From NCBI RefSeq assembly GCF_014898055.3, contig NW_023604295.1, positions 66,799,730 through 66,863,729 of the forward strand: a stretch of DNA of 64,000 nucleotides, written 5' to 3'. The stretch is from Talpa occidentalis (lineage: Eukaryota > Chordata > Mammalia > Eulipotyphla > Talpidae). The translations under genes were made by a program, and so were the position numbers. Below the pieces are notes generated by a model that saw only the letters and a program-made list of their open reading frames with translations, was not told where the DNA came from and searched no databases. Below, piece by piece: positions 11,195 to 23,310 of this stretch (positions are counted from its first letter, which is position 1; each line of letters begins with the position of its first letter).

Positions 11195-12456
11195 AGGATA
11201 TGACAAATAAGTAAAACTTACAAATTTGTTCTGTTAAATTATGCTATGAAATACTGATAAAAACATGACAAAGTAATTCAAAATTAAAGAGAAAATAATA
11301 AAACAATGCCACTATTTCATACATAAAATGTCTAAATAAAATAAAACATTTAATATTACAATAAAGTAATTGCCCCTCAACTTTCTTATTCCAATGACAC
11401 AATGATTCATTACTAAGAAACATCACAATGTCATGATTTTAATTCACAAATCTTAGCAGATTCTTTTTAAAAAGTCATATTATAAAATTCAATCTCTATT
11501 CCTCATAAAACCCAGAAAAGTACTAAAAAAAAAAACCTAAAGAAATAAATTTATTTGAAAGCAAAATCAAATCAGTGAATGGGTACTGAGTCTCATTATG
11601 GACTGGCATTAGACAAACACATGCACTACTCATATTACAGTTTAATATTAATTTAGGAATAAATGGTCAACAAAGTAAAGAAACAGAAAAAAATATATAT
11701 ATACAGAAAGGCAGAAATTAAATTATACCCTACGAATAATATATAACTGAAAACCCAATTTAGAATATAGAAAATCCAACAGAATCAGTAAAATATTACA
11801 ATTCAGAAATTCAGCAATGTCATTCTTTATTAATTAATATGTGTGGCTCAAAAATTTTCCTAAATATAAACACTTAACAAGACATATGATAACACTTTAT
11901 ATACAGTTAACTCTAAGAAATCAATAAAAACAAAACATATTATTACAAAAGTAATTACTTAAAAATTTTTAGAGAAAAAAAATGTCTACTAATCAAAGAA
12001 ATGCTCTTTAAAATGGTTTGAATATCTGTTCTTTTTTATGCTTCACTTCCCTGTCCAAAGCTCCTTGCTCCTTCACTCCCCTTCCTTTTCAAAACACAAT
12101 TCTAATAAATAAAAAAAAAATAATTGAAAATTGCAGTAACTTTTTCATCAATGGGTTAAAAAACTACCAGAAATATCAATAAGGCTATATGAGATTTGAA
12201 AAACATTACTTACCACCTTATCAATATTCATAGAACACCCTATTCCAAAATACTAATTTCAATTGCTCAAGGAAAATCATCAAAATATTATAGACCATAC
12301 TACAAATCTTAATAAAGTTAAATGGATTAAATTCATGCACAGTATGTTCCTGCCTGCCAATGAAATTTCATTATTAATAAATAATAGAAATATTTGTGAA
12401 ATAAGCCATATATTTAAGATTAAGCAATATACTTTGAAGCAACACATGTATCAAAG
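11195..12456. other. anonymous AT-rich DNA
   Basis: I see nothing I can name. The DNA is rich in A and T runs. A pyrimidine-rich stretch ending in AATAAATAAAAAAAAAA (about 12030-12120) looks like the tail of a decayed retroelement but matches no family I can recognise. Confidence 0.5.
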
Positions 12457-12466
12457 AATAAGACCA

Positions 12467-12734
12467 GGGCCTCCCCTGGTGGTGCAGCGGTTGAGCGCTG
12501 GGCTGTGAAGCTGCTCACAGCCTCTGCAGCACCGGTTTGATCCCCTGCTGCTGGCGAGGGTCCCACATGGTGCGCAGACCTCTCCTGCCATGCCCGCTGC
12601 TCCCCTCAGCAGTGTGTTTCGTCATTCTGCCTGTTCTGTTCCCTGCTCTGGCTCTGGTGAATCCTCTCACCCTCCCATGCTACTGACTGTACCGTGATTT
12701 TATAGGTGAATAGATAGGTCTTTAAAAAAAAAAA
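12467..12734 (+). repeat. tRNA-derived SINE, type I
   Basis: It is flanked by a 10-bp TSD (AATAAGACCA at 12457-12466 and 12735-12744). The A box (TGGTGCAGCGG) is good and the B box slightly altered (GGTTTGATCCC). The tail ends TCTTT plus an A-run of about 13; the AATAAA is degraded. Confidence 0.9.
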
Positions 12735-12744
12735 AATAAGACCA

Positions 12745-15700
12745 AAAGATAATTAGAAATTCTTTTTCAATGAATGAAAATGAAAATATATTGTATACAA
12801 ATGTGTGGGATTCTGCTGAAGCAGAATTTAGGAAAAGATGTATTTAACATTGATGATGTGAGAAAGAAAATTCTAAAACCATTTAAATTAGTTGACTCCT
12901 TAAGCAACTAGAATAAGAAGAGCACATTGAACCAAAGTTAAATAGAAGAAAGAAAATAATATAATGAAAGAAAAAAATAAAACAACAGAAACAGAAAGGC
13001 AGGATAGAAATCGGTTCTTTCAGATCAATAAAATTGAAAACATCTGCCAGACATACCAGGGGTAAAAACAGAAGGTGATAAATTACAAATACTGGGAATG
13101 AGACCAGTGACATTATATTTTTCTGAGTCACTGAGATATTGAAAAAAGACAATAAGGTGATACTCTGAATAATACCATGCCATTGTATAGGAAATTAAGA
13201 TAAAGGTGACATATTTATCAAAAGGCACAAATTTCCAAAGGTTAAGGAAAAATAGAACACTTGATGAACCCTATTGCTATTAAATCAATTGAATTCAAGT
13301 TTAAAATCTTACCACAAAAAAAAAAATGCCACCAAAGTCTGATGGCTTTTTATGGTGACTACCAAACAGTCAACTTCACACTGCACATACTTTTCTAGAA
13401 AATTAAGAGTTTCCAATTCATCCTATGAAAAAACTTTATCCTTACACAAAAATCAAATAAAAATTATCAGATTAAGAAAATTACAGATCAACATAAAAAT
13501 TCTTAAAATACAATGCTTAACTATACAATAATATCTACATTTTGTCACAAATACTGCAAATATTTTTCCTTGGTCATATGCCTTATAAAATTCATCACAC
13601 ATGAGAAATTGGCTCTGATCCACCCAATATGATCATTTTATTCAAGGTGTATATTTTTAACATATTTTACTGGTGATATGTGGAATAAAATAAACACTGG
13701 CTCCAACAAAATTAGTGCAACAAATCCACAAGATGCCAGACACCAAAGTAATTAGAAAATGATATCTGATAATATTGACTTGATTAATCATGGAGACCAA
13801 CTTGTTCCACAAAAAAGCACAATGCAAAGCTTTAATTTTCTTTTCCATGTTACTGTCAAGTAAATGGAGTATATTTGTATGTGTGTTTTCTAATCAAGAA
13901 CACCTCACACTTTCATAGTCAAAGTTTTATGAGAAGTGTTAATTTCTCTGTTAAATAGTCTAGAAAAGTCTCAAAAAGGAATTAGCCTATGAATTAGATT
14001 TTTGAAGATCATTTCACCATTGAAAATTGGGGAAAGGTTGTCTTAGGAAAAGGCAAAAATCATGAAAGAAACTAAAATATTAGAAAATTCATTATGGCGT
14101 AACACAGGGCACTAGGAGGCATAAGTGCTGATCTTTGGAAAGATGAGGTTGGAATCAGATGAGCAGTCGTGCATCTAGATCTAAAAAATATGTATCTTAT
14201 CCTGGCATAATTCATGAGCAAGAGAAATAGTCAACTAGAGAAGCGAGATTTAAGGGGCTAAAAAATCAGACTGTATATTCCTTAGGCAGGAACCAAATAG
14301 CGCAGTGTTATGCTAATTGGTTGCTTGTTGCCAATATTGTGTTCTATTAGAAGTATATATGCTTTAAAGTCAATTACATCGTTTGGTATTAAGTTCATAT
14401 CATTACTGGCTTATAATTTTACTTTGGAACCAATGTAGACTTTGAGATTGAAATTTGAATTATGTCTTCAAACCCAATAAATCAATCTGTAGATCAAATA
14501 GTATTTCTATCATAATGAGTGAAGAAACTACATATTAAAATATACTATATTTTATTCTCTCTGTTAAGATTTGCATAAACATTTTTTTGTTTTTCAGTTG
14601 AAGACTCCAAACATCTTGACTACCCCAAAATTGAAACTATCAATGATAATGAGTAGTGGATCAAGTTTTCACAAGATCAAACATTTGTGCAAACAGCTTT
14701 CTTCTTGGAAATGGTCACTAGGTTTAAAATATCAGTGATAATAATGTAAAGGAAATGTGATATACAGGTTTCTAGAAAGCAGCTGTACAAACAAAAGGAA
14801 GAACCTTATGGAAAACCATGACACATTAAGAGACCTGTTGATTACATTGCATGTCTAATTGAAGATATTTTGCTTATAAAAATTAAGAACTTATCTTACA
14901 CTGGATAATTTGATAGCATATACATTGTCTTCATATTGATTGATTTGTGTTTTTCACTTAACAGAACATCCCTTGCTGTCTGAATATAAAATGATTAGAT
15001 ATTAGTAATACAGATTTTGTTCCAAATGCAATAAACTAGCTAGCATTTATTTAATATTTCTGTATCTCTTTGCATGTGATAATGACCTAATGATAATCAT
15101 TTTAAGATAAGAATGAAACCAGATATTTTAAAATATCATATTTGGCAAATAGCTAGTAATATTAGTGTCCTTTTCCAAATGCAAGAGATTAGTTTTCTCA
15201 TCATTACAACAAACCAAAATATTATGATGACAAGTAACATTTTAGTACTCTAATTTACTGCAAATATACACTTCATAACTTTTTGCTTATTGGAAAGTAA
15301 GCTTATAGGACTTCTTGAAATAAACTACTAATGTCTTCATCTATATTTTCACAGGTTTAGTTCATTTTTAAAAAGGTTTTCCATGTAGAAGATGAATCCA
15401 ATTCTTCTATGCCCTTGATATTATTTTGTTTTTCTGAGCTTCAGTATTATTCTCTTTCCAAAAGTTCTTCAAATAATCCCAGGAAAAGAGCAGAGAAAAG
15501 TGAATAGATTCTTTATATTATTTACCTAGTTAACATCTTCAGTTCTAATTGTATAAATTTCTAAAACTTCACTATACAGAGACAATCCTGCTATATTTTC
15601 TCTTGAAAATTTAATGTGACACTACAAAAGGATTTGTCCTATATATTTTCCCATAAATATTACATTGGAAGAATAAACAAACAAAACTGTTTTCATAGTG

Positions 15701-16636
15701 GATATCATAAATATCTCAAATCAGGATGGTTCCATATTTCCTTTACTATTTTTCTATCCCTCTATTTTTTTTTTCCTTCATAAAGTACAAACTTGAAAAA
15801 GAAAAAGTATTGAAATAATTACAATGGTAATAACAGGCAGCATTTACTCATCCTAGCTATAGGCATTAAATCAGTGCTCTATAACATCCCTCTTCAGTAG
15901 GTATTAGTATTAATTCCATTGTTTTTGAAGAACAGTGATGAATTGTTCCAGTGACCCACACATACTAGATTTGATTTTCTGACTCTTTTATTGAAAGGTG
16001 GATAAGAAATACCCTTTTGGTCTTTCCCTCTAGATAGAAAAGGCCCTTTACTTTGTTTCTCTGTCTTTAAAGGATAAATAACTTTCAGAATAATCCTCTT
16101 CCCCTCTCTTCTTCCCTGACTGCATCAGCATCGTTTTTAGTCATCCTTTACATAACTTCCAAGACTTTTCTCTTCATCTTCCTAACCTTTTCTCTCTGAC
16201 CCAGATCTATGTACCTCTTTTCTCAATTTGCACTCATTTTTCTGACTCCTACTCCTAAGACCTTCTCTTTCATATCAAGTTCACTGTTTTTATATAATTT
16301 CTCTCTTATACTATCAGAAATTGCTGTGTCAACAATTTTTAAGTATTTGAGGTAAAATCCAGATGTTTATATTGAATAGCAGTGCAAACATCAGATATTT
16401 AACATAAACAATCTGTTTACAAACAGCTTTCTGAATAGAATATTTTTAACTCTTGTAACTAGTAAGAGTATTGAATATGTATAAAATATAGAAAACATTA
16501 AAATATTAAATTTAAAAAATCATGCCTCTGTATTATTTTCACAACTTCTCTCAGGTAGATTTACTGGATAGGAATTATATTTTAGTTTTATTGTAAAAAA
16601 AATACATATCTTTTTATTTAAGACCAACTGAAGGAT
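12745..16636. other. anonymous AT-rich DNA, 3.9 kb
   Basis: No credible ORF or young repeat is present. A MIR-like remnant lies at about 15826-15990. The region ends at the TSD of the full-length L1 (16637-16653). Confidence 0.55.
15826..15990 (-). repeat. MIR-like SINE remnant
   Basis: On the plus strand the order 'CAGCATTTACTCA... AGGCATTAAATCAGTGCT... TAGGTATTAGTATTAATTCC' follows the reverse complement of MIR core and flanks. It is old and diverged, so the call rests on pattern similarity only. Confidence 0.45.
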
Positions 16637-16666
16637 TGATTTTGAAAGCACTTTTTTTTTTTTTTT

Positions 16667-16695
16667 GGTAAAGTCAGTGCAAAATTGGTGTTTTC
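16667..16695 (-). mobile_element. putative L1 3' transduction
   Basis: Between the L1's own A-rich tail (T-rich on plus, about 16696-16757) and a second 15-base A-tail next to the TSD (16652-16666) lie 29 non-L1 bases (sense GAAAACACCAATTTTGCACT and onward). This tail-unique-tail layout is what results when transcription runs past the L1 poly(A) site into flanking DNA at the source locus. No AATAAA is visible within the 29 bases; the A-rich first tail has AATAAA-like hexamers. Confidence 0.65.
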
Positions 16696-16816
16696 TTTTT
16701 TTTTTTTCTTTTTTTTTATTTTTTATTTTTATTTTTTTTATTTTTTATTTTTTTTAATAATAAATTTTATTTTTATATTCCCCATACAATTGCAGCCCCC
16801 CCATTCTGACACCAAT

Positions 16817-16841
16817 CCCTCCCCTCCCACCCCCGCCCCCC
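16817..16841 (-). other. G-rich tract in L1 3'UTR (possible G-quadruplex)
   Basis: On the sense strand there are five runs of three to six G separated by single bases. Equivalent tracts occur in the other L1 copies near 7254-7272, 36990-37014 and 44970-45006. A polypurine G-rich tract in the 3'UTR is a known hallmark of mammalian L1. Confidence 0.75.
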
Positions 16842-16930
16842 TAAAAGTGTCTCTGGTTCGTAGTTTTTTGTTGATTTTGCTTTTCACTTTCTTATAGTTA
16901 TTCGTTTTCCTGGTCCCTTATTTAAGTTTT

Positions 16931-19900
16931 CTAGATTCCTGCTATGTGTGAGACCATCCGGTATTTTTCTTTTTCTTTTTGGCTTATTTCGCTGAGCATG
17001 ATCCCTTCCAATGCCATCCATGTTGCTGCAAATTGCATGTGTTTATCTTTTTTGAATGCTGAGTAATATTCCATGGTATATATGTACCACATCTTCTTGA
17101 TCCAGTCATCTATTTTGGGGCATTTGGGCTGTTTCCAAAGCTTAGCTATTGTAAACAGTGCTGCTATAAACATAGGGGTGCAGATGTTCTTTGGAATGGA
17201 TGTTTCTGTGTCCTTTGGGTAAATACCTAGGAGTGGAATTGCTGGATCCTATGGAAGCTCTATGTTTAGTAGGTCCAGAAATCTCCACACAGCTCTCCAC
17301 AGTGGTTGGACCAGTTTGCACTCCCACCAACAGTGCAGAAGAGTTCCTTTTTCTCCACACCCTCGCCAACATTTGTTGTTGCTAGTTTTTTTAATATGTG
17401 CCATTCTCACTGGTGTAAGATGGTATCTCATGGTAGTTTTGATTTGCATTTCCCTGATGACAAGTGATGTTGAACATTTTTTCATATGCCTGTTGGCCAT
17501 TTGCATTTCCTCTTCAGAGAAGTTTCTTTTTAGCTCTTCTGCCCATTTTTCGACTGGATTCTTTTCTTTGTTGTTGTTAAGTCTCATCAGCTCTTTGCAG
17601 ATTTTTGTGATCAGTCCTTTATCATTAGTGTTGGGTGCAAAAATGTTCTCCCAGTTGGTGGGGTTTCTCTTTGTTTTTGTTATTGTCTCTTTTGCTGTGC
17701 AGAAGCTCTTTAATTTGATGTAGTCCCAGCTGTTTATCTTCGCCTTCACTATCACTGCTTTGGGTGATGTGTCTGTAAAGATGTCTTTGATGTGCAAATC
17801 ACGTAGTGTTTCGCCTATATTTCCTTCTATATATTTTATGGTTTCAGGTCTTATGTCTAGTTCTTTAATCCATTTTGAGTTGATTTTTGTGTATGGTGTG
17901 AGGTAGTGGTCAAGCTTCATTCTTTTGCATGTAGCGACCCAGTTTTCCCAGCACCATTTATTGAACAAACTTTCTTTGCTCCAATGCATAGTCTTTGCTC
18001 CTTTGTCAAAGATTAGTTGACCATAAATCTGTGGGTTTATTTCTGGATTTTCTATTCGATTCCATTGGTCTGTATGTCTGTTCTTGTTCCAGTACCATGC
18101 AGTTTTGATGATTATGGCTTTGTAGTCGAGTTTGAAGTCTGGGAGTGTGATGCCTCCATTCCCTTCTTTTTTTTTCAGGAGAGCTTTGGCTATTCGGGGT
18201 TTTTTGTGATTCCATATGAATTTCATCAATAATTGTTCTATTTCTTTGAAGAATGACATTGAAATTTTGATTGGAATAGCATTGAATCTGTATATTGCTT
18301 TTGGAAGGATGGCCATTTTAATTACGTTTATTCTTCCAATCCATGAGCAGGGGATGTCTTTCCATTTCTTTGTGTCTTCTTCTATTTCTTTTAACAGTGT
18401 TTTATAGTTTTCTTTGTATAGGTCCTTTACCTCTTTTGTTAGATTTATTCCCAAATATTTGATTTTTTTTGTTTCAATAAAAAAAAGGATGGTTTTTTTG
18501 ATTTCTTCTTCTTCAGATTTATTGTTTGTGTATAGGAAGGCTACTGACTTTTGCGTGTTGATTTTGTATCCTGCCACTTTACTGAACTGATTGATGAGTT
18601 GAATTAGTTTTTCTGTGGACTTTTTGGGGTTCTCTATGTATATTATCATATCATCTGCAAATAGTGATAGTTTGACTTCTTCTTTTCCTATTTGGATTCC
18701 TTGGATGTCTTTCTCTTGTCTTATTGCTCTGGCTAGGACTTCCAGTATTATATTGAAAAGCAGTGGTGAGAGTGGACATCCTTGTCTTGTTCCAGATCTT
18801 AATGGAATTGCTTTTAGCTTTTCACCATTGAGAATGATACTGGCTGTTGGCTTGTCATAGATGGCCTTTATGATGTTGAGGTATGTTCCTTGTATCCCAA
18901 GAATTTCAAGGGCTTTTATCATGAACGGGTGTTGCACTTTGTCGAAAGCTTTCTCAGCATCTATTGATATTATCATATGGTTTTTATATTTCTTTTTGTT
19001 GATGTGTTGGATAACGTTGATTGATTTTCGGATGTTAAACCATCCTTGTGTCCCTGGAATGAATCCTACTTGGTCGTGGTGAATTATCTTATGGATACAT
19101 TGTTGGATTCTGATAGCTAAAATTTTATTGAGGATTTTTGCATCAGTGTTCATTAGGGAGATTGGCCTGTAGTTTTCCTTTTTTGTGTTGTCCTTGTTTG
19201 GTTTTGGTATTAGTGTAATGTTGGCTTCATAGAACGTGTTTGGTATTGTCCCTTCCTTCTCAATTTTTTGGAAGAGTTTGTGAAGGATAGGCACTAATTT
19301 GTCTCTGAATGTTTGGTAGAATTCATTTGTAAATCCATCAGGTCCTGGGCTTTTGTTTTTGGGGAGGTTTTTGATTACCATTTCAATTTCGCTGCTTGTA
19401 ATTGGTCTGTTTAGGTGTTCTATTTCTTCTTTATCTAGCTTTGGGTGATTGTAGAGTTGTAGGAATTTGTCCATCTCCTCTAGATTGTTAAACTTGTTTC
19501 CATATAACTGTTCATAGTAGTTACTGATTATTCTTTTGATTTCTGCTGTGTCCGTTGTGATTTCTCCTCTTTCATTGATGATCCTGTTTATTTGTGCTTT
19601 CTCCCTTTTTTCCTTTGTGAGCCTAGCTAGGGGTTTGTCTATTTTATTGATTTTTTCAAAGAACCAGCTCTTGGTTTCATTGATCTTTTGGATTGTTTTT
19701 TTAGTTTCAATTTCATTTATTTCTGCTTTTGTTTTTATTATTTCTTTTCTTCTACTGGTTTTGGGGTTTTTTTGTTGTTCTTTTTCTAGATCTTTGAGCT
19801 TCGAGATTAGGTTGTTTCTTTGAGTTCTTTCTTGTTTCTTGATGTGAGCTTCTATTGCTATATATATTTTCCTCTTATTACTGCTTTTGCTGCATCCCAT

Positions 19901-20759
19901 ACATTTAGGATATTGGTGTCCTCCTTGTCATTCAATTCAAAATTTTTTTAATTTCTTCTTTGATCTCCTCATTAGTCCAGTGGTCTTCCAGTAGTGTGGT
20001 TTTTAATCTCCATGAGGTAGGAAAGTTCCTTGCCTTCTTTTTATGGTTTATTTCTAGTTTGATGCCTTCATGGTCAGAAAAGATGGTTGATATGATTTCA
20101 ATCTTGTTGTATCTGTTGATGTTTGTCTTGTGCCCCAGTATGTGATCGATCCTGGAGAATGATCCATGTGCGCTTGAGAAAAATGTGTACTCCGTTTTTT
20201 TGGGGTTTAGTGTTCTATAGATGTCTGTTAAGCCCAATTGCTCTAGGTCCTTATTTAGAGCTTTGGTTTCTTTACTTATTTTTTGTCTTGTTGATCTATC
20301 CATTGTTGATAGTGGTGTGTTGAAGTCTCCCACTACGTATGTGTTTTCTCTGATGTCTGTTTTCAGAGAGGATAACAGTTGTCTTATATATTTTGGTGCT
20401 CCTTCGTTTGGTGAGTATATGTTAATGAGTGTTATTTCTTCTTGAAGTATTGTCCCCTTGATCATAATGTAGTGACCATTGGGGTCTCTTTTTATCTTTT
20501 TGAGTTTGAAATCTGTTTTATCTGATATAAGTATAGCTGTTCCTGCTTTCTTTTTTGGTCCATTTGCTTGTAGGATTGTTTTCCATCCTTTAACTTTGAG
20601 CCTATTTTTATCTTTTGTAGCTAAATGTGTTTCCTGGAGACAGCAAAAGGTTGGGTTTTGTTTCTTAATCCAGGCTGCAACTCTGTGTCTTTTTATTGAA
20701 GAGTTTAGTCCATTTACATTTAGAGTTAATATTGATATGTTAGCATCTGTATTTGCCAT
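16931..20759 (-). pseudogene. L1 ORF2 (endonuclease-reverse transcriptase), broken by two frameshifts and one stop
   Basis: ORF2p nicks target DNA and primes reverse transcription from it. The endonuclease part (20759 to about 19935, about 275 codons) keeps LTLNVNGLNSS, CCLQETHL, VVGDFN and the FSDHEGI motif. A one-base indel in an A/T run near 19935-19945 and a two-base TA expansion near 19860-19870 shift frame twice. The reverse transcriptase then reads openly from about 19900 to 17249, with [29 protein letters not shown] and the catalytic FADD at 18650-18661. The C-terminal zinc-knuckle-like motif C-x3-C-x7-H-x4-C ([18 protein letters not shown]) is intact. A TAG at 17249-17251 replaces the Tyr codon of the '[11 protein letters not shown]' motif seen in the copy at 7.5-8.0 kb and cuts off the last ~106 codons, which continue in frame to 16931. 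Total length equals a normal mammalian ORF2 (about 1,275 aa). Confidence 0.95.
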
Positions 20760-20829
20760 TGTGTTTGTCTTTCCTTTGATTTTATTTATTTATTCTTTTA
20801 ATAACTTTTTTTTTGGCCTTCTTTCATTG

Positions 20830-21930
20830 TTATTCGTCCCTCTGAGGTTCTCCTTGTAGTATTTTTTGGAGTGGGGGTTTAGTTGCAATGAAATTCCGGA
20901 GTTTCTGTTTATCTGGGAAGGTCCATATTCTTTCTTCAAAGAGAAAGGAGAGCTTTGCGTGATAGAGAATTCTTGGTTGGCATCTGTTTTCTTGGAGTCT
21001 GTTGACTATGTCCCTCCATTCTCTCCTTGCCCGTAGTGTTTCTTCGGAGAAGTCTGATGTCAGCCTGATTGGCTTTCCTTTGAATGTTACCTGTTTCTTC
21101 CCTCTTGCCAGCTTCATTATTTTTTCCTTGTCCTGGATTCTTGGGAGCTTTACTATTATGTGTCTTGCTGTATTTTTCCTTTCGTCGTGGAAGTTTGGTG
21201 TTCTTCTTGCTTCTTGTATATCAATTTTCAGCTCCTTCTTCACATTTGGGAAGTTCTCTTCAATTATCTCTTTGAATATTTTCTCTGTTCCTACATCTCT
21301 CTCCTCTCCTTCTGGTATTCCTATATCTCTTATATTTCCTTTCCTCATGGAGTCAGATAGTTCCCGAAGTCTTTCTTCGTTCTTTTTCCTTCGTATTTCT
21401 CTTTCCTTTTCTGTTTTGGTTCTTTTTATTTCTGTGTCTTCAAGATTACTTATTCGTTCTTCCATTTCATCTATTCTGCTTTCATTGCTTTTCCCAGAAT
21501 TCTTTAGTTCTTCCATTAATTCTTTGATCGCCTGCATTTCTTTTACTTCCCTCTTTAGGGACTCAATTTCATTCTTCTGACCATTGTTTTCCCTCTCTAG
21601 AGACTCAATTGCATTCTTCTGATCGTTGATTATTTTTCCCTTATCATTGTTTTCCTTTATGACTTCTGTCAGTTTTTTAATCACGGCAATTTTAAATTCT
21701 CTTTCTGGAAGGCTCAGAAGTTCTTCCAAGTTACTGTCGTTGCAATCTGGGGGCTGCTTTTCTTTTTGTGGTGTGCTTTTTCCCTGGGGAGTTGCTAGGT
21801 TGCGTGTGGTTCTTCTCCTCCCTACTGTCTGTTTTCTAATTTGCCGTATGCGTTGGGACACTGTGTAGTTGGGACTGGCCGGCATCTTGGGTGAGCTTCT
21901 CTGCTCTCCTCTGGTTCCTCTAGGAGTCAT
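20830..21930 (-). CDS. L1 ORF1 RNA-binding protein, intact
   Basis: This 366-codon frame encodes the L1 nucleic-acid chaperone that trimerises and coats L1 RNA. The basic N-terminus (about 1-60) is followed by a coiled coil (about 70-195) with a visible 14-residue tandem unit (QKNAIESLERENNG then QKNEIESLKREVKE). The RRM and C-terminal domains follow: GNIRDIGIPEG, then RHIIVKLPRIQDKEKIM, VTFKGKPIRLTSDFSEETLRARREW and LSFLFEE. All are typical of L1 ORF1p, which is 338 aa in human. The stop is 70 bases before the ORF2 ATG. The start codon begins the basic N-terminal region and lies directly after the 5'UTR. Confidence 0.93.
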   Translation of the reverse strand: MTPRGTRGEQRSSPKMPASPNYTVSQRIRQIRKQTVGRRRTTRNLATPQGKSTPQKEKQPPDCNDSNLEELLSLPEREFKIAVIKKLTEVIKENNDKGKIINDQKNAIESLERENNGQKNEIESLKREVKEMQAIKELMEELKNSGKSNESRIDEMEERISNLEDTEIKRTKTEKEREIRRKKNEERLRELSDSMRKGNIRDIGIPEGEERDVGTEKIFKEIIEENFPNVKKELKIDIQEARRTPNFHDERKNTARHIIVKLPRIQDKEKIMKLARGKKQVTFKGKPIRLTSDFSEETLRARREWRDIVNRLQENRCQPRILYHAKLSFLFEERIWTFPDKQKLRNFIATKPPLQKILQGEPQRDE

Positions 21931-21945
21931 CTGTCAGTTTCATGC

Positions 21946-22330
21946 AGTCTTTACTGGAGAAAGGTCCCTGTTCTAAAATGCCGATGTGGGGACACACTCC
22001 CCTGTGTGCCTGGTCTGCCCCGGCGGTGGGTTCCTGCTCCCCTCTGGGCTTGGACTGCAGGCCAGAGGGGGTCTGGCGTGGGCGAACTTCCCCCGCTCAC
22101 CTCTGGCTCCTGAGGAAGCCTTCTGCAGGTAGTCTTTACTGAAGAAATGTCCCTGTTCTAAGATGGTGATGTGGGACACACTCCCTGTGCGTCCGGTCTC
22201 AAGCACACTCTTCTGCACGCCTGGTCTGCCCCGGCTGTGGGTGCTCGCTCCCCCTGTGGGCTCAGACTACTGGTCGGAAGGGGCCCGGCATGGGCTAACT
22301 CCCCAGCTGGCCACTGGCTCCTTTAGGCGC
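21946..22330 (-). repeat. tandem ~185-bp repeat inside L1 5'UTR
   Basis: On the plus strand AGTCTTTACTG starts at 21946 and again at 22131, a spacing of 185 bases. Both units then carry GTCCCTGTTCTAA, a GACACACTCCC segment, CTGGTCTGCCCCGGC and a CTCACCTCTGGCTCCT- or CACTGGCTCCT-type end. The second unit has extra bases (around 22200-22222). Monomer-like tandem promoters are known in rodent L1s; whether these act as promoter monomers is unknown. Confidence 0.8.
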
Positions 22331-23291
22331 CTCTGCTGGCTTCAAGTCGCTAGGTGGCGCCAGAGATCTCTCCTGGAGTCCTTGGGGAGCTGATTTTCCA
22401 CCCCGTGGGATAGGGAATAGAGCGGGAATGGTAGGGTAAGCCTCAACGGCTTTGGGGTGCTGTGTCTGCCTTGTGCCCCACCGTCGTGGGGAACCCACGC
22501 CCCTAGTTTCGTGCCCCGGGTGTCAGTTCCAAAGCCCTCAGTTCCAGGACTCAGGCTGTAGCCCAGTTCAGTGGCGCGGGAATGGCGCCTTTTGAATCCC
22601 GCTCCCGTGCCTGGGCACCTGGGCCTGCTCACTCAGTGAGGGCCTCCGCGCGTCTCCCCGCAAGCCTAGGTCGCAGGCGCAGGGACCTGGGCAGCTGCGA
22701 TCTGGATCCGCGTTTGCTTTTCAACTGCACTGCTTTTCCGCGCGCGATCCCGATCTGCACTTGGTTTTCCAGCGCGCCGCTGTTCCGCGCAATCCTGACC
22801 GCGATCCGCGCCTGTTTTTCCAGCGCGCCACCTTTCCACGCAAGCTTACCGTGCAGCCCGGGGCTGTGTGCTGGTGCTGGTCTCCTCCCCGGGGGCGGGG
22901 TCTCTCTTCAATGGCGCCGGGAGCCGTTCGCTCACCTCCGCAGCGGATCCTGCGGGGTTCCCCACAGCTCCCGTTCACGGGGTGTGGTGGCTGAAATAGT
23001 TCCTTTCCACTCACAGTCCCGCTTGCTGCGTCGTTTCTTCTTGTTGGTCGTTTTAGTTTGTTGTTTTCCTCCTCTCTGCGGGTCGGAGAGTGCCGCCTCT
23101 GTGGGCGGGGGAGGGGAGCAGGGTTCTGCGCTTCCCTCCCTTCTAGTCCTCTTTTATGGCCACTTTCTTCTTCGGGCAGTTCGCTGGCGTCACCCGTTTA
23201 TCTTCCGTGTCCCAGTTCTCACTGGGACCTGCCGCTTTTCCTCCCTATTAACTTTTTTTAATGGGAGATCTTACTCGCAGCGTCTCCTCTC

Positions 23292-23310
23292 CGCCATGTT
23301 GCTCCGCCCC
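23292..23310 (-). promoter_or_regulatory. YY1 site and GC box at the L1 5' end
   Basis: CGCCATGTT at 23292-23300 matches the YY1 consensus and occupies L1 nucleotides 14-22, almost exactly where human L1 has its start-site-directing YY1 site. A GC box (GGGGCGGAGC, sense) at 23301-23310 lies between it and the element's first bases. Function is inferred by analogy. Confidence 0.7.

Noticed and set aside
17262..20859. Many plus-strand ORFs opposite L1 ORF2
   Set aside because: They are shadows of the minus-strand ORF2 and recur over other L1 copies.
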